A stretch of 39,948 nucleotides of DNA from Streptomyces himastatinicus ATCC 53653 (GCF_000158915.1 NZ_GG657754.1:5481441-5521388), one strand, 5' to 3'. Positions 17,023 through 26,880 are shown, numbered from the stretch's first letter. Translations and numbers: made by a program. Notes: generated from the letters alone by a model not told the origin.

Positions 17023-17450
17023 TCAGGTTTCGTTATCGACTTCCAGCTCGTGGAGCCGCTCTGCGATGTCCTCTGCCCATGACTGTGGCCAGCTGCACAG
17101 CTCGGTGGTTACCTCATCATCGAGGCCGTATGCGGCCAATTCGGCGTCGTCGATACAGCCGATGCGGGTGAGCCGGGCATGGAGGTCGTCGAGGCCGAAG
17201 AATCGCGGGCGTGGCGGTGGCCGAGTGTTTCCAACTCGGTGTGACTCCAGCGGTCCGCCGCAGCCCGGACGTCGGTCAGACCGCGTGCGAGCCCGCGGTC
17301 GGCCAGAGCGCGCACTTTGGTGCCGACCACGCCTTCGAGGGAGATCACCAGACCGTGTTCTGTCTCCAGAGTGCTTCTTTGTATCGCCGTCGCGCTGCCG
17401 AACTTGCAGTGAAGGCCGGAGCATTGGGTCGTCTGGATGTTCGACGGTCA
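17023..17450 (-). pseudogene. AbiEii/AbiGii-type nucleotidyltransferase toxin remnant
   Basis: Only the C-terminal part of what looks like a type IV toxin (AbiEii family nucleotidyltransferase) remains. One minus-strand frame gives LETEHGLVISLEGVVGTKVRALADRGLARGLTDVRAAADRW and ELETLGHRHARD (to about 17205); another continues FGLDDLHARLTRIGCIDDAELAAYGLDDEVTTEL to the stop at 17023. The VGTKVRALADRG and xDVxAA segments match the conserved end of this family as I remember it. A third frame further upstream (RRYKEALW) suggests a second frameshift. The catalytic GSxxD and K motifs are absent. It lies 70 bp from mcrB, so a defence locus has decayed here. Assignment rests on pattern memory. Confidence 0.5.
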
Positions 17451-17474
17451 GGAAGCCTGCCCCTACCCCGCTCC

Positions 17475-17634
17475 CGGCGCTCTTGCGATCCGTCATCACC
17501 TGCTCACCAGTGACGTCGGCGGCCCGCGTGCAGACGCAACCCCAAACACCCGCTCCGTGACGCCGCCGCGCGGTAGCGACGTCGACATGGCCAAGGTCGG
17601 CCCTCGCTGGGACGTCTTGCGTGCCCCCGCTGAG
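17475..17634 (+). repeat. Diverged 160-bp direct repeat, copy 1
   Basis: By eye about 80 percent identical to 23260-23420. It covers the upstream region and first 35 or so codons of the gene that is intact at 23313. Several stretches are identical, including GACGCCGCCGCGCGG and GTGCAGAC. Confidence 0.75.
17528..17634 (+). pseudogene. 5' fragment of the gene intact at 23313
   Basis: The GTG at 17528 matches the start codon at 23313, but the reading frame is lost after ten codons because the TGG Trp codon of the intact copy is short one base here, giving TGA. The next frame reads PPRGSDVDMAKVGPRWDVLRAP, nearly the same as PPRGSDVEIIKVGLYWDVLRAP in the intact gene, and similarity ends at CCCGCTGAG. 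The remaining 100 codons are missing. This is a truncated paralogue or the scar of a deletion. Confidence 0.7.
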
Positions 17635-17710
17635 AGCCACCGGCTTACCGCCACAGCGCGATCCGTTCGACGGACGACGCTCGCTCGCCGCGGCGGCCGT
17701 CTCTGTGGGC

Positions 17711-17736
17711 TAAGGTAGGTAGACCGAACTACCTAC
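17711..17736 (+). promoter_or_regulatory. Operator and promoter of tetR-eamA
   Basis: Perfect arms GTAGGTAG (17715-17722) and CTACCTAC (17729-17736) flank ACCGAA. TAAGGT at 17711-17716 is a plausible -10. The repeat ends 13 nt before the tetR ATG, so autorepression by the TetR protein is likely. Confidence 0.65.
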
Positions 17737-17749
17737 TTTGGAGTGCGCG

Positions 17750-18355
17750 ATGAGTGACACCGCCGAGGAGGAGACCCGACCCGTGAGGCGCCCCGCGGCC
17801 CGGGAACGGCTCCTGGCCGCCGCGGCGCGCCGCTTCTACGCCGATGGCGTGGCGGCGACCGGAATCGACACCATCACGACCGAAGCGGGCGTGGCGAAGA
17901 AGAGCCTGTACAACAACTTCTCCTCCAAGGCCGACCTGGTGCGGGCCTACCTGGAGGCGCGGCACGAGGAGTGGCGGTGCCTGTACCGGGCGCGGTTGGA
18001 GCAGGCCCAGGACCCGCGCGGCGGCGTCCTCGCGGTCTTCGACGCGTACGCCGATCACGCGGCGTTCGCCTACGAGCGCGGCTTCCGCGGGTGCGGCCTG
18101 CTGAACGCGGCCGCCGAGCTGCCCACCGGGGACGAGGGGCGGGCCGTGGTGCGCCGCCACAAGGAGGAAGTCGAGGCCCTGCTTACCGGCCACCTCGAGG
18201 AGCTGCTGCCCGAGCGCCCCGATCGAGCGCGCACGACGGCCGAGCACCTGGCGTTCCTGCTGGAAGGCGCGATGGCGCGCGCCGGTCTGGAGGGCGAGGA
18301 CACCCGTCTGCGGCACGCCCGCGCGATGGCGGCGGACCTGCTGGACCGGCTGTGA
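17750..18355 (+). CDS. TetR-family regulator
   Basis: A 201-aa TetR-type repressor. The DNA-binding region is RERLLAAAARRFYADGVAATGIDTI and the recognition helix AGVAKKSLYNNFSSKADLVRAYLEAR; the KKSLYNNFxSK form is typical of a Streptomyces subgroup. The C-terminal domain holds GFRGCGLLNAAAELP and an Arg/Glu-rich helix bundle. GGAG lies 6 nt upstream of the ATG; the TTG 12 nt upstream in frame would place the start inside the operator. The stop codon overlaps the GTG of the downstream transporter (GTGA), coupling repressor and pump. Ligand unknown. Confidence 0.88.
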   Translation: MSDTAEEETRPVRRPAARERLLAAAARRFYADGVAATGIDTITTEAGVAKKSLYNNFSSKADLVRAYLEARHEEWRCLYRARLEQAQDPRGGVLAVFDAYADHAAFAYERGFRGCGLLNAAAELPTGDEGRAVVRRHKEEVEALLTGHLEELLPERPDRARTTAEHLAFLLEGAMARAGLEGEDTRLRHARAMAADLLDRL

Positions 18356-19361
18356 CGCGGCCCGGCGGCAACGCTGCCCGTTCGGTGGGCGCGGGATCCC
18401 TGTGCGTGCTCGCGGCGTCCGTGCTGTGGGGCACGACGGGTACCGCGGCGACGTTCGCCCCGGCCGTGGGACCGCTGGCCATCGGCGCCGTCGCGATGGG
18501 ATTCGGCGGACTGCTCCAGGCCCTGGTGGCCGCTCCCGGAATCGCCCGCCAGGCCCCGGAGCTGCGCGCGCGGCTCAGCGTCGTGCTGCTGGGCGCGGTG
18601 GCGGTGGCGGTCTACCCGCTGGCGTTCTACAGCTCGATGCATCTCGCCGGAGTGGCGGTGGGAACGGTGATATCCATCGGTACCGCCCCGCTGGCCTCGG
18701 CCGTGATCGAGCGCATCGCGGACCGCCACCGCCTCACCCGCCGCTGGACGTTCGGCGCCGCCCTCGGCCTGACGGGCACCGTCATGCTGTGCGCGGCGGA
18801 GGCCGCGCGGACGCACGATGACCCCGGAACGGCCTCCGTGGGCGCCACCCTCCTCGGTGTGCTCTGGGCCTGATCGCCGGTGTGACGTACGCCCTCTACT
18901 CCTGGGCGGCCCACCGCCTGATCACCCACGGGATCGCCTCCCGCGCGGCGATGGGCACGATCTTCGGCCTGGGCGGCCTCCTGCTCGTACCCGTCCTCCT
19001 GACCACCGGCGCTCCGCTCACCAACTCCTGGCCGAACGCGGCCGTCGGCGCCTACATGGCGCTGGTCCCCATGTTCGTCGGCTACGTCCTCTTCGGCTGG
19101 GGCCTGGCGCACGTCCCCGCCAGCACGGCGACCACGCTTTCCCTGCTCGAACCAGCCGTAGCGGCCGTGCTCGCCGTACTGGTCGTAGGCGAACGCCTCC
19201 CCGCCTTCGGCTGGACCGGCATAGCCCTGGTCGTCGCCTCCCTGGCGGTCCTCACCGCCCCGACGCGCCCCGCCCCACGGCAGCAGCAAGCCGCTGCAAT
19301 ACCGCTGCAAGAGGCCGCAGCACGCCCCGCGGCGGCGCCAACACCCGAACGAGGCCGCTGA
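18352..19361 (+). pseudogene. EamA/DMT-family transporter, one-base frameshift
   Basis: A ten-helix drug/metabolite transporter of the EamA family. The first half (GSLCVLAASVLWGTTGTAATF to VGATLLGVLWA) stops at TGA 18871. The second half resumes one base out of phase as LIAGVTYALYSWAAHRLI and runs to 19361, including LEPAVAAVLAVLVVGERLPAFGWTGIALVV, the typical EamA ending. One additional C at about 18870 would restore LLGVLWALIAGVTYALY without loss. Thus the gene is either an otherwise undamaged sequence with a sequencing error in a C run or a recently inactivated gene. It starts at GTG 18352, overlapping the tetR stop. The C-terminal tail is Ala/Pro-rich. Confidence 0.8.
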
Positions 19362-19377
19362 GCGACGCCCGGTGGCC

Positions 19378-20793
19378 TCACCGCCAAGCGCTGAGCAGTT
19401 CCTCAGGGCCGTACACCGCCTGAAGGCCGGAACAACCGACCCCGCTGCGGGAGACCGCCACGAGCGGTACCGGCTCGTCGGTGATCGCTGCCCGGTGCTT
19501 CTGCAACGCGGCCAGGTCGTGGCTGTCGAACGCGGAGTTCTCCAGCCACTTGATCGAGCCGAGGAAGAGCAACTGTTTGGCCACCGGCTGCCGGTCGGCG
19601 CCCACCAGGTCGATTTCGATGTCGTTGCTGCGGGTCCAGTACCCGCCGATCGCGGGGGCGGCGGGCAGGGACCCGTCCGGCAGGAGGCGGGCGAGGGATT
19701 CCCGGACAAGTGGCTCGATCGCGCGGCCACGCCAGCTCGTCCACCGCTCCTTGATCCGGCTCAGCGTGAGATCTCCCCGCATCCGCTCGATCTCCGCCAT
19801 GTGCGGATCCAGAAACGCGAGCCAGAAGCGCAGGTAGGGGTCGGCCACCCGGTAGCGGCGTTCCTTCGACGGCCTCAGTGAGAGCGGCAGCTCGGCGGCC
19901 ACGACCCGTTTCTCGGTCAGGACGTCAGTGGCTCGGGTGAGCGTGGTGTGGGCGATGCCGCCGGCCGCGCGAGCGATGTTGGTGAAGGCTCGCTCCCCGG
20001 AGCCGATGGCCCGCAGGACCTCCCTGCTCATCGCCTGCGGTGGAAACTCCGCGGCCAGTGAGCGCTCGGCGGAGACCAGCAGTGCCGAGATCGGGTTGTC
20101 CAGCGAGTGGCGGAGGAACTCCCAGACATCCGCTCCGGCCCGCCACTCGGCGCAGATCAGGGGGAGGCCCCCCGTGATCAGAGCGGCGTCGAACGCGGCT
20201 GCCGGTGACAGGTCGAGCATCTCGCCGATGTCGGCCGGGTTCAGCGGTCCCACGATCATTTCCCGGCCCCGCTGGTGAAAGGGACGGTCGTAGTCGTTCA
20301 GCGCCTCCATCATCGACAGATCGGACCCGACCAGGAGGAGAAGAACCGGCTTGCGGCTGAGCAGCCGGTCCCACGCCCGCTGGAGCATGCCCTCAAAGGC
20401 GTCGATGCGGTCCATGAGATACGGAACCTCGTCGATGACGACGACGCTGGGAGAGTCGTCGGGCAGGACCTCCGCAAGCAGCCTGAATGCCGCGTTCCAC
20501 TGATCGGGGGTCTCCTCGTGGAACAACCCCCGCTCCGGCAGGGTGGACCTGGCGACGGCGTCGAGCAGCTCCGTCAGCTCGTCCTCCGCCGTGCCGCCCG
20601 CCGCGGTGAAGAAGAGGTACGGCGTCTCGGCGCGCTGGAGGAACTCCTCGACGAGACTGGACTTGCCCACCCGCCGTCTTCCCCGCATGAGGATGCACTG
20701 CCCCGGTTTCCCCGACCCGGCGGCATCCTGAACCGTCTGCAAGGCATTGCGGAGCACGTTCAGCTCGCGGTCCCGCCCGATGAAACGACGCAC
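19378..20793 (-). CDS. AAA ATPase with DUF234 nuclease-like domain
   Basis: A 471-aa protein of the archaeal-type ATPase/DUF234 family (STAND/MNS-like). The N-terminal ATPase starts RRFIGRDRELNVL, with Walker A GRRRVGKSS (about 38-46), Walker B SVVVIDEVPYLM and a sensor LLLLVGSDLSMM. A winged-helix segment (AFTNIARAAGGIAHTTLTRATDVL) precedes the C-terminal DUF234 part: YRVADPYLRFWLAFLDPH, then IEPLVRESL, NDIEIDLVG and GSIKWLE, which align with a PD-(D/E)XK nuclease core, the usual E/C of the last motif being Ser. GTG at 20793 has GGGAG 8 nt upstream. A perfect 34-bp palindrome precedes it. Members are unassigned; a role in defence or plasmid-like maintenance is a guess. Confidence 0.78.
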   Translation of the reverse strand: MRRFIGRDRELNVLRNALQTVQDAAGSGKPGQCILMRGRRRVGKSSLVEEFLQRAETPYLFFTAAGGTAEDELTELLDAVARSTLPERGLFHEETPDQWNAAFRLLAEVLPDDSPSVVVIDEVPYLMDRIDAFEGMLQRAWDRLLSRKPVLLLLVGSDLSMMEALNDYDRPFHQRGREMIVGPLNPADIGEMLDLSPAAAFDAALITGGLPLICAEWRAGADVWEFLRHSLDNPISALLVSAERSLAAEFPPQAMSREVLRAIGSGERAFTNIARAAGGIAHTTLTRATDVLTEKRVVAAELPLSLRPSKERRYRVADPYLRFWLAFLDPHMAEIERMRGDLTLSRIKERWTSWRGRAIEPLVRESLARLLPDGSLPAAPAIGGYWTRSNDIEIDLVGADRQPVAKQLLFLGSIKWLENSAFDSHDLAALQKHRAAITDEPVPLVAVSRSGVGCSGLQAVYGPEELLSAWR

Positions 20794-20806
20794 GGTAATT
20801 CTCCCA

Positions 20807-20840
20807 ATAGCGATAGTATCGATGTAGATACTATCGCTAT
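20807..20840. promoter_or_regulatory. Perfect 34-bp palindrome before the ATPase gene
   Basis: Fourteen-bp arms ATAGCGATAGTATC and GATACTATCGCTAT flank GATGTA. The element is markedly AT-rich for this genome and lies 14 nt before the ATPase GTG, covering its likely promoter. Candidate operator; a TTGGTA further upstream may be the -35. Confidence 0.7.
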
Positions 20841-21210
20841 CGATACCAACATGCTCTCTTTTCGCGGCTGAGGGTGCGCACGGTCCGGCTCCCCGAGGTG
20901 GCGACGTACTCGAGGGTGATGGGTTCACCGGCATCGACGGCATGGGCGAGCTGACGGTACGCGCCCGCGACCGCGTGCGGTGTCGGCGATCAGGTACGAC
21001 AGCGCCTGCGGCAGTGGCCTGGCGGCGACAGCGGCCAGGCCGGTCGCGATGTCGTCGGGGATACGGCCGGTATCCAGTGCCCGGCGGAGGCTGCCGGCGC
21101 TGAACCGCCACACCCATGCCGTGCCGCCGGTCTCCCGGTCGGCGACGGAGCCCAGGAGCGATGCCAGCCGCGCGGACGGCGTGCCGCGTTGCAGGAGCGG
21201 CAAGCAGGAA
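20840..21210 (-). pseudogene. Helicase-associated (XPB/WYL-type) gene fragment
   Basis: Minus-strand remains of a helicase-associated protein common in actinobacteria. From about 21200 one frame gives PSARLASLLGSVADRETGGT, FSAGSLRRALDTGRIPDDI and RPLPQALSYLIADTAR; a second frame then gives AYRQLAHAVDAGEPITLEYVATSGSRTVRTLS, resembling the WYL-like end. The match to both parts, in order but out of frame with material missing between, indicates a 5'-truncated, internally deleted and frameshifted gene. The fragment stops where the palindrome of the ATPase gene begins. Family assignment is from memory and moderate in certainty. Confidence 0.5.
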
Positions 21211-21247
21211 CGAGATCCGATGCGTTGCGCGCTTCCGAGTACGGCCT

Positions 21248-21919
21248 TCAGCCAGTCAGGAGCTTCAGCATCCGCTCCGTATCGGAGAGGTCTTCGACCA
21301 CCTCGGCAGCCCCGGCCGTCCGGAGCTCATCGGCGCTGGTACGTCCAGTCGCGACGCCGACCACGCGGACGCCTGCGCCCAGCCCACCCCGTACGTCGGC
21401 TGGCGTGTCCCCGACCAACACGGCGGACTCCGCGGTGAACTGGGCGCGCCCGAGGGCGGTACGCACCAGCTGCGCGCGCTCGTCCGCGTCTTCACCGAAG
21501 GCGCCGATGGTGAGGTCGACGTACGGTTCGAGGCCGAATGCCGCCAGCTTGACTTGCGCTGCGGGGCGGATGTTGCCGGTGACCACCGTCTGCACGATGC
21601 CGTCGCGCGTCGCCAGCGCTGAGAGCAACGACAACGCTCCGGGGAGTGCGTGCCCGCGCTCGCGGAACTCGGCGGCACGCCGCACGTGCGCCGCGCCGAG
21701 TGCCTGAGCGAAGCGCTCGAACAATGCGCGGTCGTGCGGCAGCCCGTGCAGCTCCAGCGTTTCCCGGAGAATGACAGGCTCGGTCGAGCCGTCGATCTTT
21801 GCCTGCTCCCGCATGGGTTGGCGGGTTACCTCCTCGAATGCTTCTGCCCACAGCTCCCGACCGACGCCGCGGGTATCTACGAGTGTGCGGTCGATGTCCC
21901 ACAGCACGAGCAGCGACAC
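21248..21919 (-). CDS. HAD-superfamily hydrolase
   Basis: Haloacid dehalogenase-like phosphatase, 223 aa. Motif I is WDIDRTLVDT (DxDxT, nucleophile Asp first), motif II is VVTGN (Thr), motif III is the Lys in VKLAAFGLEPYVD, and motif IV is VLVGDTPADVRGGLGAG with the Mg-binding Asp pair. The helical cap of about 80 residues places it with phosphoglycolate-phosphatase-like (subfamily I) enzymes. GTG at 21919 is preferred because GGAAGG lies 7 nt upstream; an ATG at 21955 would add 12 residues. It is divergent from the XRE regulator, and nothing follows it but the helicase fragment. Substrate unknown. Confidence 0.83.
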   Translation of the reverse strand: MSLLVLWDIDRTLVDTRGVGRELWAEAFEEVTRQPMREQAKIDGSTEPVILRETLELHGLPHDRALFERFAQALGAAHVRRAAEFRERGHALPGALSLLSALATRDGIVQTVVTGNIRPAAQVKLAAFGLEPYVDLTIGAFGEDADERAQLVRTALGRAQFTAESAVLVGDTPADVRGGLGAGVRVVGVATGRTSADELRTAGAAEVVEDLSDTERMLKLLTG

Positions 21920-21956
21920 TGACTCGCCTTCCGATCGTTGGATACCGGCCCCCATT

Positions 21957-21971
21957 GGTGACGCGCACCAT
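21957..21971. promoter_or_regulatory. Small inverted repeat between HAD and XRE genes
   Basis: TGGTG and CACCA arms with a 5-nt spacer lie in the 83-bp divergent region, just before TACGCT, a possible -10 of the XRE gene. A regulatory role is only suggested. Confidence 0.3.
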
Positions 21972-22002
21972 ACGCTGAATGGGGATACGTACGGAGGTAG
22001 GC

Positions 22003-23202
22003 ATGGTCGCACCAGATCTGCCCATCGGCGACAGGATCAGGCACTACCGCGCCGAACGGCGGCAAGATGTCGTGGCCGGGCTCGTGGGCATCTCGCCGGA
22101 CTACCTCTCGCAGATCGAACGCGGTCTGAAGATCCCTTCGTTACCCATTCTGTACGCCATCGCCCATGAGCTCGGCGTGCCCACCACCGCACTGCTCGCT
22201 GACACACCCGCGCCTAGCCGCGTGCCCCCGGGAACCACCGAGCCCGCGATCGTGCAGGCCCTGATGGGTTACGGACCGCCTCCCAGTACTCCTGCCGCGG
22301 CTCCTGCATCACTGCGGGAGCGCGTAGAGAGCGCGTAGAGAGCTTGGCAGAGCAGCCCAACGCGGTTCACGGACATGGTCGGTGTGCTCCCCGACCTGAT
22401 CGCTGAGACCGAGCACGCAGCTCGGGCCCACCGTTCGACCGATGGCGCCGGCGCGCGTCGCGATGTCATGCGCGTGACGGCCGACCTGTACTTCCTGCTG
22501 CGGTCGTACCTGCGGCGTACCGGGCGCATCGACTTGTCGATGATGGCCGCTGATCGGGCCGTACGAGCCGCCGAGGAAGCAGACGACCCACTGCGCGTAG
22601 CCGCCGCTCAGTGGAACCTGGGACACGTCCTGCTGGCCGCCCGGGAACCGGATGGTGCCGAGCAGGTCGCGCTGCGTGCGGTTGAGGAACTGAGCCGTGC
22701 GCGGTTGCCGGACCCGGAACGGATCGCGATGTCGGGTGCGCTCCAACTGGTCGCCGTTATGGCGGAGGCCCGACGCCGTGAGTGGTCTGCGGCGCGGGTA
22801 CGTCAACGTACGCACGCTCGTCCAGCAGCTCGACGCGTCGGCGAGGGCAACATCATGTGGACCGTCTTCGGGCCGACCAACGTGGACCTGCACGAGGTCA
22901 GCATCGAAATGGAGGCAGGTGATACGAACGAGGCACTGCATGTCGCGGACGAGGTCGACACCAGCAGCTTGCCCTCGATGGAGCGGAGCTTCACCTTCAA
23001 CTTGGAGGTTGCCCGCTGCCACAACCTGCGCCGCGAGGATGCCGCAGTGCTCCTGAGCTTGCTGGAACTGGAGGACCTGGCGCCCGAGGACCTGGCGCGC
23101 ACGGCCCTGGCAAGGGAACTCATGCTCACGGTCGTCCGGCGTGGCCGAACGACGCACGCACGGCAGGCGGAGAAATTGGCCGAGCGGGTCGGAGTCTTCT
23201 AA
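22003..23202 (+). pseudogene. XRE/TPR regulator interrupted by in-frame amber codon
   Basis: Helix-turn-helix regulator of about 399 codons with an XRE domain (PIGDRIRHYRAERRQDVVAGL, SPDYLSQIERGLKIPS) and a C-terminal helical-repeat sensor (ADRAVRAAEEADDPLRVAAAQW, then NIMWTVFGPTNVDLHEVSIE). TAG at 22336-22338 interrupts the frame between RERVESA and RAWQSSPTRFTDM. No frame change occurs, and relatives as I recall them have Trp there, so TGG to TAG is the simplest change. The ribosome site GGAGG is 5-6 nt from the ATG. Codon 47 (22141-22143) is TTA, implying dependence on the bldA tRNA. Restart at ATG 22375 could still give a domain without HTH. Likely a recently broken gene. Confidence 0.75.
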
Positions 23203-23259
23203 CCGGCTGACCGGCGAGCTTGTGGTTCGCCCGAACTGACAGCTCGGATGAACAACCCT

Positions 23260-23420
23260 CGGCGCTCCTACGGTCGGTCATCACCTGGTCACCGATGACG
23301 CCGGGAGACCCCGTGCAGACCCACCCCACAACGCCAGCTCCATGGACGCCGCCGCGCGGCAGCGACGTCGAGATAATCAAGGTCGGCCTGTACTGGGACG
23401 TCCTGCGCGCCCCCGCTGAG
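23260..23420 (+). repeat. Diverged 160-bp direct repeat, copy 2
   Basis: The intact partner of 17475-17634. It covers about 50 bp upstream of the start codon and the 5' part of the gene at 23313. Conservation extends upstream of the coding region (CGTCATCACCTG-like block), so it may include the promoter. Confidence 0.75.
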
Positions 23421-23738
23421 CTCGGTGAACGGGCACTGGAGTTACTCGGCGACGCGTCCGGGGCCGTTATTGCCGACTACGGCCTGATGTACTGGCTCAT
23501 CCCGAGCGGCCACGCCCAGAACTGGCGACCTCTCCAGACGGGGATTCACGCCCTGGGCGCGCACGGCGCCGAGGTCACGTACGTCGGCGTACCGCCTGTC
23601 GACTGGAGGGGTGGTCCGCGCCTGCACTGGCGCGTTCCGGTGGGCCCTGACCGGTACCTGACCGACCCCGGACGGCTCCGCGAGGCGCTGGTGCAGTCAA
23701 TTGCCGCTGAGTCCGTCGAGGGGGCGGCGGCCCGGTGA
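23313..23738 (+). CDS. Conserved Streptomyces protein of unknown function
   Basis: A 141-aa cytoplasmic protein of a family I recognise as recurrent in Streptomyces but cannot assign. Landmarks are PPRGSDVEIIKVGLYWDVLRAP, ERALELLGDASGAVIADYG, YWLIPSG, VTYVGVPP and LHWRVPVGPDRYLTDP. GTG at 23313 is chosen because GGGAG lies 5 nt upstream and this codon is conserved in the truncated copy at 17528; ATG 23295 is an alternative. A TTA Leu codon at 23442-23444 suggests bldA dependence, shared with the XRE gene upstream. It overlaps the next gene by GTGA. The pair downstream of an XRE regulator is a recurrent arrangement; a bifunctional primase/polymerase label should be avoided without evidence. 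Confidence 0.72.
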   Translation: MQTHPTTPAPWTPPRGSDVEIIKVGLYWDVLRAPAELGERALELLGDASGAVIADYGLMYWLIPSGHAQNWRPLQTGIHALGAHGAEVTYVGVPPVDWRGGPRLHWRVPVGPDRYLTDPGRLREALVQSIAAESVEGAAAR

Positions 23739-23950
23739 GCGTTCAGGTCTGTGCCCGTTGCCAAACGACCACCAGGCATCCGGCCGTGGTCGCGATCGGG
23801 CACGGCGCGAGCGCAGGCGGCGGCACGGTCTACGCCTGCCCCGACTGCGCGCCCACGTTCCTGCGGCAGCACGATCCGTTCGACGGGACGATCCTCGCCC
23901 ACCGCGACACGCAGCCGGGCTCCGCAGGTCCCGACCGAGACCAAAAATGA
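23735..23950 (+). CDS. Small zinc-ribbon-like protein
   Basis: A 71-aa protein with two CxxC pairs, CARC near the start (QVCARCQTTTRHP) and CPDC (VYACPDCAPTF), likely coordinating one zinc. Between them is a short hydrophobic/Gly segment (VVAIGHGASAGGGTV). It is translationally coupled to the preceding gene through GTGA, with a purine-rich stretch (GAGGGGG) upstream. Function unknown; small proteins of this form regularly accompany the preceding gene in Streptomyces. A strong hairpin terminator follows 13 bp after its stop. Confidence 0.7.
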   Translation: MSVQVCARCQTTTRHPAVVAIGHGASAGGGTVYACPDCAPTFLRQHDPFDGTILAHRDTQPGSAGPDRDQK

Positions 23951-23962
23951 GACTACGAACGC

Positions 23963-23996
23963 CGAAGGGCCCCACCGCGTGCGGTGGGGCCCTTCG
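23963..23996. terminator. Bidirectional terminator shared with tRNA-Ser
   Basis: Perfect 16-bp arms CGAAGGGCCCCACCGC and GCGGTGGGGCCCTTCG around GT. It follows the small zinc-ribbon gene and lies 22 bp beyond the 3' end of the minus-strand tRNA, so it serves both strands. Confidence 0.85.
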
Positions 23997-24018
23997 ACGT
24001 ATTGCCCGGTGAAGGCAA

Positions 24019-24106
24019 TGGCGGAGGATACGAGATTCGAACTCGTGAGGGGTTGCCCCCAACACGCTTTCCAAGCGTGCGCCCTAGGCCTCTAGGCGAA
24101 TCCTCC
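24019..24106 (-). tRNA. tRNA-Ser (anticodon GGA)
   Basis: The minus strand reads GGAGGAT for the 5' acceptor strand and ATCCTCC for the 3' strand, discriminator G, then CCA encoded at 24019-24021. The anticodon stem is CACGC/GCGTG and the loop TTGGAAA, giving GGA. The long variable arm (TTGGGGGCAACCCC) is diagnostic of class II tRNA-Ser, and the T loop is GTTCGAATC. TAGAGT lies 7 nt upstream as a plausible -10. Confidence 0.95.
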
Positions 24107-24174
24107 GCTGGAGACTCTACAAGACGATCGGGAGTGCTCGCGAACTCGTTCCCACCCCGTTCTATCCGCTAGGG

Positions 24175-24270
24175 TGGGGGCCAGCCCCTCACGTGGCGCT
24201 ATCTCACCGAACTCCCCCAGGGCCGGAAGGCAGCAAGGGTAAGTGGGCTCTGGCGGGTGCGTGGGGGGCC
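24175..24270 (+). ncRNA. ffs: Small SRP RNA (4.5S type)
   Basis: The domain IV core AGGGCCGGAAGGCAGCAAGG, bound by Ffh, is plain at about 24219-24238. The flanks GCCCCTCACG and CGTGGGGGGC pair to close the long hairpin, and CTTTCGTTTG follows as a possible termination signal. TATCCG at 24163-24168 is a possible -10. The ends are approximate. Position just before dnaX is the usual actinobacterial order. Confidence 0.9.
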
Positions 24271-24335
24271 CTTTCGTTTGTGGGGGCGTTGTGGGGCGGG
24301 GACCCGGGCGGCGTCCGGATGTCGGTGGGCCCCGA

Positions 24336-24341
24336 TATCGT
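24336..24341 (+). promoter_or_regulatory. -10 element of dnaX, leaderless
   Basis: TATCGT ends 7 nt before the GTG start of dnaX, and no Shine-Dalgarno precedes the start. This fits transcription from the start codon itself. Confidence 0.4.
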
Positions 24342-24348
24342 CGTAAGC

Positions 24349-26877
<2,529 letters not shown>

Positions 26878-26880
<3 letters not shown>

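Noticed and set aside
17023..17640. A single 205-aa gene in this frame
   Set aside because: Its N-terminal half is Arg/Gly-rich and antisense to the repeat; only the C-terminal part resembles a protein family and needs another frame to continue.
13469..23738. A complete multi-gene novel defence system
   Set aside because: Only mcrBC and the DUF234 ATPase are intact; others are remnants in different orientations, so one system cannot be argued.
24019..24106. tRNA-Ser as an integration site bordering the accessory region
   Set aside because: A second copy of the tRNA 3' end was not found between 13.4 and 24 kb, and no integrase gene is present.
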